Assembly: GCA_016932475.1 (NCBI GenBank)
Contig: JAFGCU010000107.1
Span: 1 to 45,142 of the forward strand
Source of the DNA: Anaerolineales bacterium
GTDB taxonomy: Bacteria; Chloroflexota; Anaerolineae; Anaerolineales; RBG-16-64-43
DNA: 45,142 nt
Reading direction: 5' to 3'
Shown: positions 1 to 7,853 of the stretch, one piece after another
How positions within the stretch are numbered: position 1 is the first letter of the stretch
Layout: the number at the start of each line of letters is the position of its first letter
Made by a program: the position numbers and the translations under genes
Notes under the pieces: generated by a model
Database searches by the model: none
Told to the model about the DNA's origin: nothing
What the model saw: only the letters and a program-made list of their open reading frames with translations

Positions 1-536
1 CGAGATCGCTCCCCCCATCCCTTCGGGATGGGGGGATTAGAACCATCCTCTGAAACGGAGGAACCCTGGGGGGAAGGGTAGTCGGGCTGTGATGCGGTAT
101 TTTCCCTGTATCCTTTGAGAACACATCAGCCCGATTGTCATATGATTATTCAGCCTAAAAAAATTTTCACTTCACCGGTAGAACCTTTTCATTCTACTCA
201 CTGCCATAGGCAGTGGTTTTGAAACCTAATAAGCTCCGACCATGGATTTTGGACGATAGACCATAGCTGTCGTCCATGGTCCCCCTCCTCTGACCTCCCC
301 CGTTGTTCAGCGATCGAGGAGCGGCCAACGGGAGAGGATTTCCGATAGTCTTTCTCTCCTCTGCGTACATGTATTCGCCCATGCACCCCTCGGCCATCAT
401 CCAAGATCCTTCCTTCAGGATCAGGTTTTTCGATGGCCTATGGTCGGTTTTCTCCGTCCCTGATCTGTCGTTTGATAGTCAATTGGTAGATCAAGATACC
501 GGCTAATTTAGACTCTATTCCTCCTATTAACCTTTC
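1..536. other. Intergenic region with hairpins and repeat copy, no gene
   Basis: No credible gene is visible. The stretch holds several hairpins. Positions 11-21 pair with 25-35 (11 bp, C-rich/G-rich). 82-92 pairs imperfectly with 126-136. 199-205 (CACTGCC) pairs with 209-215. GACCATGGA near 238 pairs with TCCATGGTC near 282. Copy A of the palindromic repeat lies at about 281-370. Short open frames here have no recognisable family and run through these repeats, so I treat them as non-coding. Confidence 0.6.
281..372. repeat. Palindromic repeat family, copy A
   Basis: Arms CCTCCCCCGTTG (294-305) and CAACGGGAGAGG (326-337) are complementary with one mismatch. The flanks (cccctcctctg before, ctctgcg after) match copy B at about 1504-1597, so the repeat is roughly 90 bp and in the same orientation. 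Copy C, which keeps only the palindrome core, is at 12481-12523. Confidence 0.75.
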
Positions 537-565
537 TTGACACAGAACGATTGTTCGTGTACGAT
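537..565 (+). promoter_or_regulatory. lexA promoter with embedded SOS box
   Basis: A -35 element TTGACA (537-542) and a -10 element TACGAT (560-565) are 17 bp apart. Between them, 544-557 reads AGAACGATTGTTCG. This fits the GAAC-N4-GTTC LexA box known from Firmicutes and Actinobacteria. A repressor bound here would block RNA polymerase, so lexA is probably autoregulated. Promoter and box are seen directly; the regulation is inferred. Confidence 0.85.
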
Positions 566-606
566 ATTTTCAATAAGAAACAGTCAATTTTGGCAAGGAG
601 GTTTCG

Positions 607-1266
607 ATGCGAGAAGGCGGAATAACCGATCGCCAGACCCGGATGAAGGCCTTCATCGAGGAATACTTCTCCGAGCACGGCTATGCCCCTTCCTACCGGG
701 AGATCATGAAGCACGTCGGGATCCCGTCGCTTTCCGTTGTGCGCTACAACCTCGACCGCCTTCAGCGGGAGGGTCTCCTGGAACGCGATCCGCGCGTCGC
801 CCGCGGCATCCGTCCGCGGCGCGCCCCCGAGCAGCAATCCATCCGCGTCTGGGGCTACATCCAGGCCGGCGAACCCACCCCGGTCCCCGGCGTCACCGAA
901 CCGCTCTTCGGCGAAGACGAAGCCCTCTCCATCTCCCAGGATCTCCTCCCGCGGGATGCCGATCTGTTCGCCCTCGTCGTCCGCGGGGATTCGATGATCG
1001 ACGCCATGGTTCACGACGGGGATTACGTCATCCTCAAACCCCAGCACGAAGCCCGCAACGGCGAGATGGTCGCCATCTGGCTGAAGAACCGGGAAGAAAC
1101 GACCCTGAAATATTTCTTCTCCGAAAACGGGAAGGTCCGTCTCCAGCCCGCCAATCCGGCGATGCAGCCCATCCTGATCGACAACCCGGATGAAAACCTG
1201 GAAATCCGCGGCAAGGTGGTGATGGTCATCCGTCCGATGGAAAAACGCCTTCCGCTCGCGCAGTAG
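607..1266 (+). CDS. lexA: LexA repressor, SOS regulator (S24 peptidase)
   Basis: LexA represses DNA-damage genes and cleaves itself when RecA filaments form. This 219-residue protein has the usual layout. Residues about 8-70 are the winged helix-turn-helix DNA-binding domain (QTRMKAF through VARGIRP). An Ala87-Gly88 cleavage site lies in YIQAGEP. The C-terminal S24 peptidase carries Ser129 (GDSMID) and Lys168 (TTLKYF) as the catalytic dyad. The ATG at 607 follows an AAGGAGG ribosome binding site at 595-601. The gene stands alone behind a promoter holding its own SOS box. Length and catalytic residues are all normal. Confidence 0.96.
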   Translation: MREGGITDRQTRMKAFIEEYFSEHGYAPSYREIMKHVGIPSLSVVRYNLDRLQREGLLERDPRVARGIRPRRAPEQQSIRVWGYIQAGEPTPVPGVTEPLFGEDEALSISQDLLPRDADLFALVVRGDSMIDAMVHDGDYVILKPQHEARNGEMVAIWLKNREETTLKYFFSENGKVRLQPANPAMQPILIDNPDENLEIRGKVVMVIRPMEKRLPLAQ

Positions 1267-1686
1267 TTCGGCCATCGACCATGGACGATGGCCGCGGATC
1301 CTTCATTGAGTGTTATACGCGTCCAGTTGGGGAACCGATTGTGAAGTTACTTGATATTCTACAGTTTACCCAAAACCACTTCCTCATCTCATTACTGCAA
1401 TAGGTTCTCAAATACTCAACGGCCATGGTCTATCCTCCATGGTCAGAATTCACTTCGGCCATAGTCCAAGATCGATCGTCGGTATCCATACAACCGGAAA
1501 ATCCCCCCTCCTCTGTCCTCCCCCGTTAGCCATAGATCAAGGAACGGCTAACGGGGGAGGAAATGGGAAGGCCGTTTCTTTGCTCTGCGCACGCATAACC
1601 GCTCAAACAATTCTCGGCAATCGTCCGTGGTCCATCGTCCACCGTCCGCCTTTCTGGTAAACTCGTGCAATTCGGACGGACCCGTT
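1267..1686. other. Intergenic region with repeats, no gene
   Basis: This 420-bp gap holds no convincing gene. It contains an inverted repeat just after lexA (GGCCATCG / CGATGGCC around 1270-1293, no T-run), several degenerate copies of the words CCATGGTC and CCATCGTCC (near 1280, 1425 and 1625-1645), and copy B of the palindromic repeat. I see no manganese riboswitch ahead of mntP. Confidence 0.55.
1504..1597. repeat. Palindromic repeat family, copy B
   Basis: Perfect 15-bp arms: CCTCCCCCGTTAGCC (1517-1531) and GGCTAACGGGGGAGG (1546-1560), loop 1532-1545. It lies downstream of lexA in the same orientation as copy A, about 1.2 kb away. The inner arm bases differ from copies A and C but remain paired. 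Confidence 0.8.
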
Positions 1687-2250
1687 ATGTCGCTGATCGA
1701 GATCCTCTCCATTGCCGTTGGGCTTTCCATGGACGCCGTCGCGGTCTCCCTGTGCGCGGGCGCGTCGGGCTTTGCTTCCAGTCCGCGGTCCGCCCTCCGG
1801 ATCGCCTTCCACTTCGGGTTGTTCCAGGGGGTCATGCCGCTGCTCGGGTGGCTGGCCGGCAGCACCATCGCCCCCTACATCGCCGGGGTCGATCACTGGC
1901 TGGCATTCCTGCTCCTGGCGTTCGTCGCGTTCCGCATGTTCCGCTCCGGCCTTTCGAAGGAAGATCCCGACCCGTCTTGCGATCCCACCCGCGGCTCCAC
2001 ACTCGTCATGCTTTCGGTCGCCACCAGCATCGACGCCATGGCAATCGGCTTCTCCCTGGCGCTGCTTGCGGCGCCGATCCTGGCCCCCTGTCTGGTGATC
2101 GGGCTGGTCACCTTCGCCCTGTCCTTTGCGGCCACCCATCTCGGCGGCCGGCTCAGTCTCCGCTTCGGAAAGCGGATGGAATTGCTGGGCGGCATCGTCC
2201 TCCTGATCATCGGGGGGCGGATCCTGATCTCGCACCTGCAGGCCCTGTAA
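1687..2250 (+). CDS. mntP: Manganese efflux pump MntP
   Basis: MntP (YebN, formerly DUF204) exports Mn2+ across the cytoplasmic membrane. At 187 residues the protein has the family length and about six membrane segments. The two inverted halves each carry the expected acidic membrane residue: Asp16 in GLSMDAVAVS and Asp in ATSIDAMAIG. I chose the ATG at 1687 because homologues begin right at the first membrane helix. An upstream in-frame ATG at 1627 would add 20 unrelated residues encoded by repeat sequence. The ribosome binding site is weak. It stands alone between lexA and the next gene. Confidence 0.92.
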   Translation: MSLIEILSIAVGLSMDAVAVSLCAGASGFASSPRSALRIAFHFGLFQGVMPLLGWLAGSTIAPYIAGVDHWLAFLLLAFVAFRMFRSGLSKEDPDPSCDPTRGSTLVMLSVATSIDAMAIGFSLALLAAPILAPCLVIGLVTFALSFAATHLGGRLSLRFGKRMELLGGIVLLIIGGRILISHLQAL

Positions 2251-2334
2251 TCCCCCCTTTCTCCGTACCTCCGGGTACTGGCTTAATCAATTGGCCAAAC
2301 GTATAATCCTTTTCGGGACCCGAAGGAACCTGGA

Positions 2335-3288
2335 ATGAAGATCATCGATCTCACCACGCAGGCCGCCGACGAAGGAAAACCCTCGGTCTTCTCCTTCATT
2401 AATAAGCTCTTCCCAGAAGACAAGCAGAAGCAGACCGAACTGGACGCCCAGAATGAGGTGATTTCCCGCATGGATGTGGCGCTGGGGAATGACTTCACCC
2501 TGATCCGGGATATCAAGATCCCCGGCCTCGGCACGTCGATTCCGATGGCGCTCGTCGGGCCGCCCGGCGTCTTCGTCCTCTACGCCAGCCCCGTGAAGGG
2601 GACCTTCCGCGCCCGCGGCGACGCCTGGCTGAAGCTGGATAATTCCGGGAACATGCGCAATACGAACCCGAACCTGCCCAACCGCACCCGGCTGTATGCC
2701 GAGGCGATCCGCAAGTTTCTGGCCCAGAACGGTTTCCCGGGCGCCGAGATCGAGCCGATCCTGCTCTTCACCCAGCCGGAAGCCTTCGTCGAAAACATCA
2801 AAGCCCCGATCCGCATGGTCATGTGCGATGGCATGGAAAGTTACAGCGAGAGTCTCCGGCTCCTCAACCCTACCTTTTCCCCGGAGGAGCAAGAGTCGGT
2901 CGTGCGCTGGCTATCCAATCCGGAGGGGAAACTCACCATCTCCGATGAGATCGCCGCCGAGGGGGACGAAATCGCCCCCCAGCCGGTGATCATGCCGTCC
3001 GAAGAACCGCCGGCCGACGAGCCGGTTCAGGAACTGGATTTCATCACCGAAGACGTGATGCGCAACGCCTTTGCCGCGCAGCGCGAAGAACCCGTCGATA
3101 TTCCGATCCCGCCGGTCATCGAAGAAGCGGTCGAGCAGGCGCCGGGCATCGGTTTTTCGGTCTCCGCCCTGCTCGCCAAAACGCGCATGTCCACCAGCCA
3201 GATCACCATTCTGGGCGCCTTCGCGCTTTTGGATTTGCTGGTGATCTGCGTGGGGTTTGTTTTTGTGGCTTGGAACATGATGCGTTGA
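2335..3288 (+). CDS. NERD-like domain membrane protein
   Basis: This 317-residue protein has a first half (about 35-200) resembling the nuclease-related NERD fold seen in Chloroflexota proteins: an ALGNDFTLIRDIKIPGLG start, a VGPPGVFVLYASPVKG strand pair, then a helix and an LLFTQPEAFV strand. An acidic, Pro-rich linker follows (about 205-275). One C-terminal membrane helix (about 290-314) should anchor it with the globular part in the cytoplasm. Catalytic activity cannot be judged; the canonical nuclease residues are not clear. The glycosyltransferase starts 34 bases downstream, so they may be co-transcribed. Family assignment is from pattern recognition only. Confidence 0.6.
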   Translation: MKIIDLTTQAADEGKPSVFSFINKLFPEDKQKQTELDAQNEVISRMDVALGNDFTLIRDIKIPGLGTSIPMALVGPPGVFVLYASPVKGTFRARGDAWLKLDNSGNMRNTNPNLPNRTRLYAEAIRKFLAQNGFPGAEIEPILLFTQPEAFVENIKAPIRMVMCDGMESYSESLRLLNPTFSPEEQESVVRWLSNPEGKLTISDEIAAEGDEIAPQPVIMPSEEPPADEPVQELDFITEDVMRNAFAAQREEPVDIPIPPVIEEAVEQAPGIGFSVSALLAKTRMSTSQITILGAFALLDLLVICVGFVFVAWNMMR

Positions 3289-3322
3289 TGCCGCCCCGCG
3301 GTCTCTCCGCCGCAACCCTCCC

Positions 3323-4087
3323 ATGACCAATACAGGCGACGCTCCCTGGCTGTCCGTCATCATTCCCGCCTACAACGAGGAGCGGCGCCTGCCCGCCACG
3401 CTGGATAAAATCCTGGCCTACCTCTCGGACCGTCCCTTCTCGCACGACGTGTGGGTGGTCGATAACGGCTCGACCGATCGCACCGCCGATGTGGTCCGCG
3501 AGTACGCCCGCCGGCATCCTTCCCTGCGCCTGGAACAGATCGCCATGCGCGGCAAGGGCGTCGCGGTCCGCACCGGAATGCTGCGTGCCAAAGGGGCCTA
3601 CCGTTTCCTGTGCGATGCCGATCTGTCCATGCCGGTCGGGGAATTCGAACGCTTCTATCCGCCCTCCCTGAAGGATGCCGACGTCGTGATCGGCTCGCGC
3701 GAGGTCCGCGGCGCCCGGCGTTTCGACGAACCCGGATACCGGCACCTCACCGGGCGGGTGTTTTCGCTGGCGGTCAAGCTCCTTGTCATGCGCGGTTTCG
3801 AGGATACGCAGTGCGGCTTTAAGTGCTTTCGCGCCGCCGCCGCCGAGGATCTTTTCTCGCGTCAGCGGTTCAACGGATGGTCCTTCGACGTGGAAGTGCT
3901 CTACCTCGCCCGCCGGCGCGGTTATCACGTCCGCGAAGTCCCCGTCTCCTGGTACTATCAATCCGACAGCCGGATCCGGCTGGCCGCAGACTCCTTCAAC
4001 ATGTTCGCCGATCTCATCCGCATCCGCTGGTTTGACCTGCGCGGGATGTATGCCCGGCCTAATCCGCACGCCCTGCCCGACTCTTAA
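3323..4087 (+). CDS. Family 2 glycosyltransferase, dolichyl-phosphate glucosyltransferase-like
   Basis: This 254-residue GT-A enzyme should transfer a sugar from a nucleotide sugar to a polyprenyl phosphate or similar lipid carrier on the inner membrane face. Signatures: LSVIIPAYNEERRL at the N-terminus, VDNGSTDRTADVV, MRGKGVAVRTGML, the metal-binding DADLSMP (DxD equivalent), and DTQCGFKCF plus WSFDVEVLYLARRRGY in the acceptor half. This set matches ALG5/DPG synthase-type GT2 proteins. There is no C-terminal GtrA or membrane domain. Its 3' end overlaps rnhB by 38 bases. The acceptor is unknown. Confidence 0.88.
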   Translation: MTNTGDAPWLSVIIPAYNEERRLPATLDKILAYLSDRPFSHDVWVVDNGSTDRTADVVREYARRHPSLRLEQIAMRGKGVAVRTGMLRAKGAYRFLCDADLSMPVGEFERFYPPSLKDADVVIGSREVRGARRFDEPGYRHLTGRVFSLAVKLLVMRGFEDTQCGFKCFRAAAAEDLFSRQRFNGWSFDVEVLYLARRRGYHVREVPVSWYYQSDSRIRLAADSFNMFADLIRIRWFDLRGMYARPNPHALPDS

Positions 4088-4706
4088 CCGCGAGCGGCGC
4101 CTGCTGCGCCGGGGGTGCACCCTGATCGCGGGGCTCGACGAAGCCGGCCGCGGCGCCTGGGCCGGCCCGCTGTCGGCCGGCGCGGTGATCCTCCCCCTCC
4201 GTCTGCCCGGCCTGCGCGCCGTCCTCTCCGGAATCCGCGATTCCAAACAGATGACCCCCCGCCAGCGGACTCTTGCCGCCGGGGTGATCCGCTCCGTCGC
4301 CGTCGCCTGGGCGGTCGGTTCGGCCACCGCCGCCGAGGTCGACCGGATCGGCCCGCTGCGGGCCACCCATCTGGCGATGCGGCGCGCCGTGGACGGCCTT
4401 ACCTCCGTTCCGGATCACCTGTTGATCGATTATCTGCGGCTGCCCGGGATCACCCTGCCCCAGACGGCGATCACCCACGGGGATGCGCTTTCCCTTTCGA
4501 TCGCCGCGGCGTCGATCCTGGCCAAGACCTGGCGCGACGAGCTTATGACCGCCATGGATGCGCGTTACCCGGGATACGGTTTCGCCGCGCACAAGGGGTA
4601 CGGGACCAGCGGCCACTCCGACGGGCTCGCCCGCCTGGGCGCCTGTCCGGAACACCGCCGCTCCTATGCGCCGGTCCGCCGCGTGCTGGAGTCCTCTCCG
4701 GTATAA
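4050..4706 (+). CDS. rnhB: Ribonuclease HII
   Basis: RNase HII cuts RNA in RNA-DNA hybrids and removes misincorporated ribonucleotides. Key motifs are present: GLDEAGRGAWAGP (catalytic Asp-Glu), IRDSKQMTPRQR, LLIDYL, and GDALSLSIAAASILAKTWRDELM with the later catalytic Asp. The C-terminal YGFAAHKGYGTSGH is also typical. With the ATG at 4050 it has 218 residues, a normal size. This start lies inside the glycosyltransferase gene, which suggests translational coupling. No later ATG, GTG or TTG precedes the catalytic motif well. The family identity is secure; the exact start is less so. Confidence 0.93.
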   Translation: MPGLIRTPCPTLNRERRLLRRGCTLIAGLDEAGRGAWAGPLSAGAVILPLRLPGLRAVLSGIRDSKQMTPRQRTLAAGVIRSVAVAWAVGSATAAEVDRIGPLRATHLAMRRAVDGLTSVPDHLLIDYLRLPGITLPQTAITHGDALSLSIAAASILAKTWRDELMTAMDARYPGYGFAAHKGYGTSGHSDGLARLGACPEHRRSYAPVRRVLESSPV

Positions 4707-4726
4707 TCCTTCCGGATCGGAATGCC

Positions 4727-5596
4727 ATGAGCCCACGCGACCCGAATGACCTCTCGGTCGAAGAACTGGAGCGCCTGCTGTCCGCCAAACGGCAAGCCGC
4801 CCGGCGGGAACGCATCCGCCGCTTCGGCCGTTCGGGGCGCGCCGTGTTCACCGAGCCGCCCTCCTCCGCCTCCGCCCCGCCGCCCGCCGCGGCCGCCGCG
4901 CCCGCCCGCAGGAATATTTTCGACCGTCTCCTCCTGGCCGTGGAAATCGGCGCCGTGATCGTCCTCGGGCTGGTCGTCCTGCAATTCGTTTTCCAGCTCC
5001 AGGAACTCAACCGCGAATCTCTCGCCGGCATCCTTTCCGGAACCCCATCCGCCACCCCGCTGATCACCGCCGTCGTGCTCCCCTCCGGGCACACGCCCCC
5101 GACCTCGCCCGGCGGCGCGGCGCTCAACGAGGAGGAGATTCCCTCCGGCCTTCGTCCGCAGATGCAATCCTATCTGTCCCTCGCCATCCCCACCCGCGGC
5201 CCGGAGCAGCCGGTGCGCCTGGATCTTCCCAGCCTCGGAAAATTCAACCTGCCGGTCGTGGAGGGCGACGGCTGGGAGCAGCTCAAGCAGGGAGTCGGCC
5301 ACCACATCGGGAGCGCCAATCCGGGCACAACCGGCAACATCGTGCTCTCCGCCCATAACGATATTTTCGGCGAGCTGTTCCGCGATCTGGACCGCCTCCA
5401 GCCCGGCGATGAGGCGATCGTCTACACCGCCTCGCAGAAATTCACCTACCGGGTCATCCGCATCCGGATCGTCGAACCAACCGATGTTTCCGTCATGGCT
5501 CCCACCGGGCGCCCGACCCTCACCCTCGTTTCCTGCTACCCCTACATGATCGACAACCAGCGGATCGTCGTCACCGCTGAGTTGGCCTCCTTCTAA
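4727..5596 (+). CDS. Sortase (class D-like) with N-terminal membrane anchor
   Basis: Sortases are membrane transpeptidases that join sorting-signal proteins to the cell wall. The 289-residue protein has a charged cytoplasmic N-terminus, a Pro/Ala stretch, one membrane helix (about 68-91), a Pro/Thr linker and a C-terminal sortase barrel (about 165-289). The catalytic trio is visible: His210 (VLSAHNDIF), Cys270 (TLVSCYPY) and Arg279 (NQRIVV). The ATG at 4727 is 21 bases after rnhB ends. No protein with an LPxTG-type sorting signal is visible in the window. Class assignment is tentative. An LCP ligase lies two genes downstream, which fits a cell-wall role. Confidence 0.88.
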   Translation: MSPRDPNDLSVEELERLLSAKRQAARRERIRRFGRSGRAVFTEPPSSASAPPPAAAAAPARRNIFDRLLLAVEIGAVIVLGLVVLQFVFQLQELNRESLAGILSGTPSATPLITAVVLPSGHTPPTSPGGAALNEEEIPSGLRPQMQSYLSLAIPTRGPEQPVRLDLPSLGKFNLPVVEGDGWEQLKQGVGHHIGSANPGTTGNIVLSAHNDIFGELFRDLDRLQPGDEAIVYTASQKFTYRVIRIRIVEPTDVSVMAPTGRPTLTLVSCYPYMIDNQRIVVTAELASF

Positions 5597-5738
5597 GAAA
5601 ACCGCTGGTCGAGTAGCCCGGGACGGTTAACCGGTCCTGGGCGTATCGAGGCCTGGATGTGAAAATACAAAATATTCACCAAATTATTAGGCTTTTCTGA
5701 GGAAATCCGGGCTTCGTTACCGGCTGGCATTCTTATGC

Positions 5739-5744
5739 TACAAT
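5739..5744 (+). promoter_or_regulatory. Possible extended -10 promoter before small membrane protein/LCP
   Basis: TACAAT at 5739-5744 is preceded by TG plus one base, an extended -10 arrangement. The -35 region (around 5716-5722) is poor. It lies 127 bases ahead of the 48-residue gene and is the best candidate promoter in the 5597-5870 gap. That gap otherwise shows only a short repeat word (ctggtcgag, also near 7645). Confidence 0.4.
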
Positions 5745-5870
5745 TCGCGCGATTTCACCCCGAGATAGCCGAAACCCCCAGGCGAACTGCGTGGATAACC
5801 CACGGGATTGCATTTCCGGAAACCGCCGGGGTGTGCCTTGTTCCGGGTGAAGCGAGGGAAAGGATATTCC

Positions 5871-6017
5871 ATGTCGGAAAAAAAATACCGCTCGTCGGGC
5901 CGCGATGACCTTAAGAATCCGGATTACTCCCATATCAAGCGCGATCTGCGCCGGATCCTCGTGATCGCCGGTTCTTTTGTCGTCGTCATGGTCGTATTGG
6001 CGTTCATCCTTCAATAA
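5871..6017 (+). CDS. Small single-pass membrane protein (48 aa)
   Basis: Forty-eight residues: a charged, Lys/Arg/Asp-rich N-terminus (about 1-28) followed by one membrane helix (about 29-47) that ends the protein. AAGGA around 5858-5862 is a good ribosome binding site for the ATG at 5871. An in-frame ATG at 5808 lacks one. It ends 21 bases before the LCP gene, so the two are probably one transcript. I do not recognise a characterised family; it may be an accessory to the LCP protein. Confidence 0.7.
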   Translation: MSEKKYRSSGRDDLKNPDYSHIKRDLRRILVIAGSFVVVMVVLAFILQ

Positions 6018-6038
6018 CTTCGGGAAAGCGATAATCGA

Positions 6039-7565
6039 ATGTCTTCTTATCTGCCCACTCCGAAATCCAAAAAACCAAAGCCGGAAAAAGCCGCCCCGAC
6101 TCCTCCGCCGCCGGTATCGGCGCCGGAACCCGCACCGGAACCCTCGCCCGCCCCGGCCGCCGAAAAACCGGTCCGCCGCAAGGGCCTTCCGGAATGGGCC
6201 AAAGGCATGCTGATGACCTTGGCGGTCGCCGTGCTCGTGTTTTCGGGTGCGAGTGCGTACGCATTAATGCGCAATTTCTTCGGCAGCGGGGGCACCTCCA
6301 TTGGGATTGGTCCGTTATCGGGGGATAACACCCCGCTTCCGCCCGGCGTCACCCCCACTGTGCCAATTCCCGTCACCAGCTACAAGCCGTGGAACGGTGT
6401 GGACCGCGTGACCATCCTCGCGCTCGGCCTCGACGCCCGGGATTGGGGCCCGGAAGCGAACTCCACCGCGACGCGGTCGGATTCGATGATCGTCCTGACC
6501 ATGGACCCGGTGATGAAGACCGCCTCCATGCTCTCCATTCCGCGCGATCTGTACGTCGAGATCCCCGGATACGGGTTCGACAAGATCAACAAGGCTTACT
6601 TCTACGCCGAAAAGGACCGCCTGCCGATCGGCGGGCCCGGCCTGGCGATGCAGACGGTGGAAAACCTGCTCGGCGTGCCGATCGATTATTACGCCGTGGT
6701 GGATTTCAACTCCTTCACCACCGTGGTCGATGAAATCGGCGGGATCGACGTTTACATTCCCTTCGACAACATGATCATCGATCCGGTCGGCGACGAGGAA
6801 GTAAAGGAACTTCACTTCGGCATGAACCACCTGACCGGCTCCGAGGCGCTGGCCTTCGCCCGGGCTCGCTCCACCGAGGGCGGGGATTTCGACCGTGCCG
6901 CCCGGCTCCAGCAGGTGATCCTCGCCATCCGGGATAAAATCCTGAGCCTGAATATGGTCGGAACCCTCCTTACGAAAGCGCCGGCGCTTTATACCCAGAT
7001 CTCGAGCGGGATCAAGACCAACCTGACTCTCGAACAGATCCTCCAGCTGGCCATGGTCGTCACGGATATCCAGCGCCAGAATATCCACCAGGGCGTGATC
7101 GACGAGTCTTGCCTGCTCGCGTTCGAAGACTTCGGCGAGGAATCCGTGCTCGTCCCGGATCTCGGCAAGGTCCGCGACCTGCGTAACAAGCTGATCACCT
7201 CCGGCGGCGTGCTCGGGTATGCCACTCCGCCGGCGGACCTGGGGGAGCTCGCCCTGCGGGAGAACGCCAGGATCGAGATCGTCAACGCATCCGGGAAGGA
7301 CGGAATGGCCGGGGCGACCAAGGAATTCCTTGTCCGCAAAGGTTTCACCGACGCCAATATCACCACCCGCACCGCAACCGCGGATGAGATCTTCACGTAC
7401 CCGCAGTACACGCTCATCACGGATTACACCGGCAGGCCGTATACGGTCGGTCTCCTGCTGGAAATAATGGGATATACGGCGGCGAACATAAAAACCAGCA
7501 TATGGCTGGACAGCCCGGTGGACGTTCAGATATTCCTGAAGGCGGATTGGGAAATCCCCGCCTAG
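6039..7565 (+). CDS. LytR-CpsA-Psr family cell-envelope ligase
   Basis: LCP enzymes move lipid-linked polymers onto peptidoglycan or proteins outside the cell. The 508-residue protein has a Pro/Lys-rich cytoplasmic tail (1-50), a membrane helix (about 57-77), the LCP catalytic domain (about 115-290) and a LytR_C domain (about 410-505, starting ARIEIVNASG). LCP signatures include ATRSDSMIVLTMDP, SMLSIPRDLYVEIPGYGFDKINKAY and ALAFARARSTEGGDFDRAARLQQV, with the Arg and Asp residues that bind the pyrophosphate. It is preceded by a small membrane protein and followed by a strong terminator at 7591-7622. Confidence 0.93.
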   Translation: MSSYLPTPKSKKPKPEKAAPTPPPPVSAPEPAPEPSPAPAAEKPVRRKGLPEWAKGMLMTLAVAVLVFSGASAYALMRNFFGSGGTSIGIGPLSGDNTPLPPGVTPTVPIPVTSYKPWNGVDRVTILALGLDARDWGPEANSTATRSDSMIVLTMDPVMKTASMLSIPRDLYVEIPGYGFDKINKAYFYAEKDRLPIGGPGLAMQTVENLLGVPIDYYAVVDFNSFTTVVDEIGGIDVYIPFDNMIIDPVGDEEVKELHFGMNHLTGSEALAFARARSTEGGDFDRAARLQQVILAIRDKILSLNMVGTLLTKAPALYTQISSGIKTNLTLEQILQLAMVVTDIQRQNIHQGVIDESCLLAFEDFGEESVLVPDLGKVRDLRNKLITSGGVLGYATPPADLGELALRENARIEIVNASGKDGMAGATKEFLVRKGFTDANITTRTATADEIFTYPQYTLITDYTGRPYTVGLLLEIMGYTAANIKTSIWLDSPVDVQIFLKADWEIPA

Positions 7566-7590
7566 GGTCAACCGGCGCGACAATAAAAAA

Positions 7591-7622
7591 AGGACGCGGC
7601 CTCAATCGCCGCGTCCTTTTTA
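7591..7622 (+). terminator. Intrinsic terminator after LCP gene
   Basis: Perfect 10-bp stem AGGACGCGGC (7591-7600) with GCCGCGTCCT (7608-7617), 7-base loop, T-run to 7620. An A-run precedes it, so it could also stop minus-strand transcription coming from purA. Confidence 0.93.
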
Positions 7623-7819
7623 CTTACCCGGTTATAAAAAAAACTGGTCGAGCCCTGCCCCGGCTTCGCCGTGGAGGTGCCGGGGTAGCCCGCGTTCTAT
7701 GCGGGCACATCCCTGGCCCCGCCCGCCAGGGCGGGCGAGACCGCGCCAAATTACCGGTGGTCTCGATATGCAAGAACCGCTGCTCGGCCACCTTCAATCC
7801 CGTTTTCATCACCCCGTTA

Positions 7820-7852
7820 CCCGAAAATCCTGTAAATCCTGTTAACAAAAGG
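7820..7852. repeat. AATCCTGT-type dispersed repeat
   Basis: The words AAATCCTGTAAATCCTGTTAAC lie just downstream of purA (7824-7845). The same 9-mer family (AATCCTGT, in both orientations) recurs at 43926-44014. From general knowledge, repeats of this sequence occur in many environmental bacterial genomes; their role is unknown. Confidence 0.6.
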
Positions 7853-7853
7853 T

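Noticed and set aside
11-35. C-rich/G-rich hairpin as a terminator at the window start
   Set aside because: The stem is strong but no T-run follows (ATTAG), and no gene end is visible upstream, so a terminator cannot be supported.
194-506. Three overlapping short open frames at the window start
   Set aside because: They run through palindromic repeat copy A, differ only by frame, and lack ribosome binding sites and recognisable domains.
1270-1293. Inverted repeat after lexA as its terminator
   Set aside because: There is no T-run after the stem, and the words belong to the CCATGGTC repeat family seen elsewhere in the gaps.
4702-4707. TATAAT just ahead of the sortase start
   Set aside because: It overlaps the rnhB stop codon and has no -35 at a suitable distance; it would leave a 5' leader of only about 15 bases, so chance is likely.
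6315-7583. Long minus-strand open frame opposite the LCP gene
   Set aside because: It is an antisense shadow caused by high GC at third codon positions; it has no recognisable domain, and the plus strand encodes a full LCP protein.
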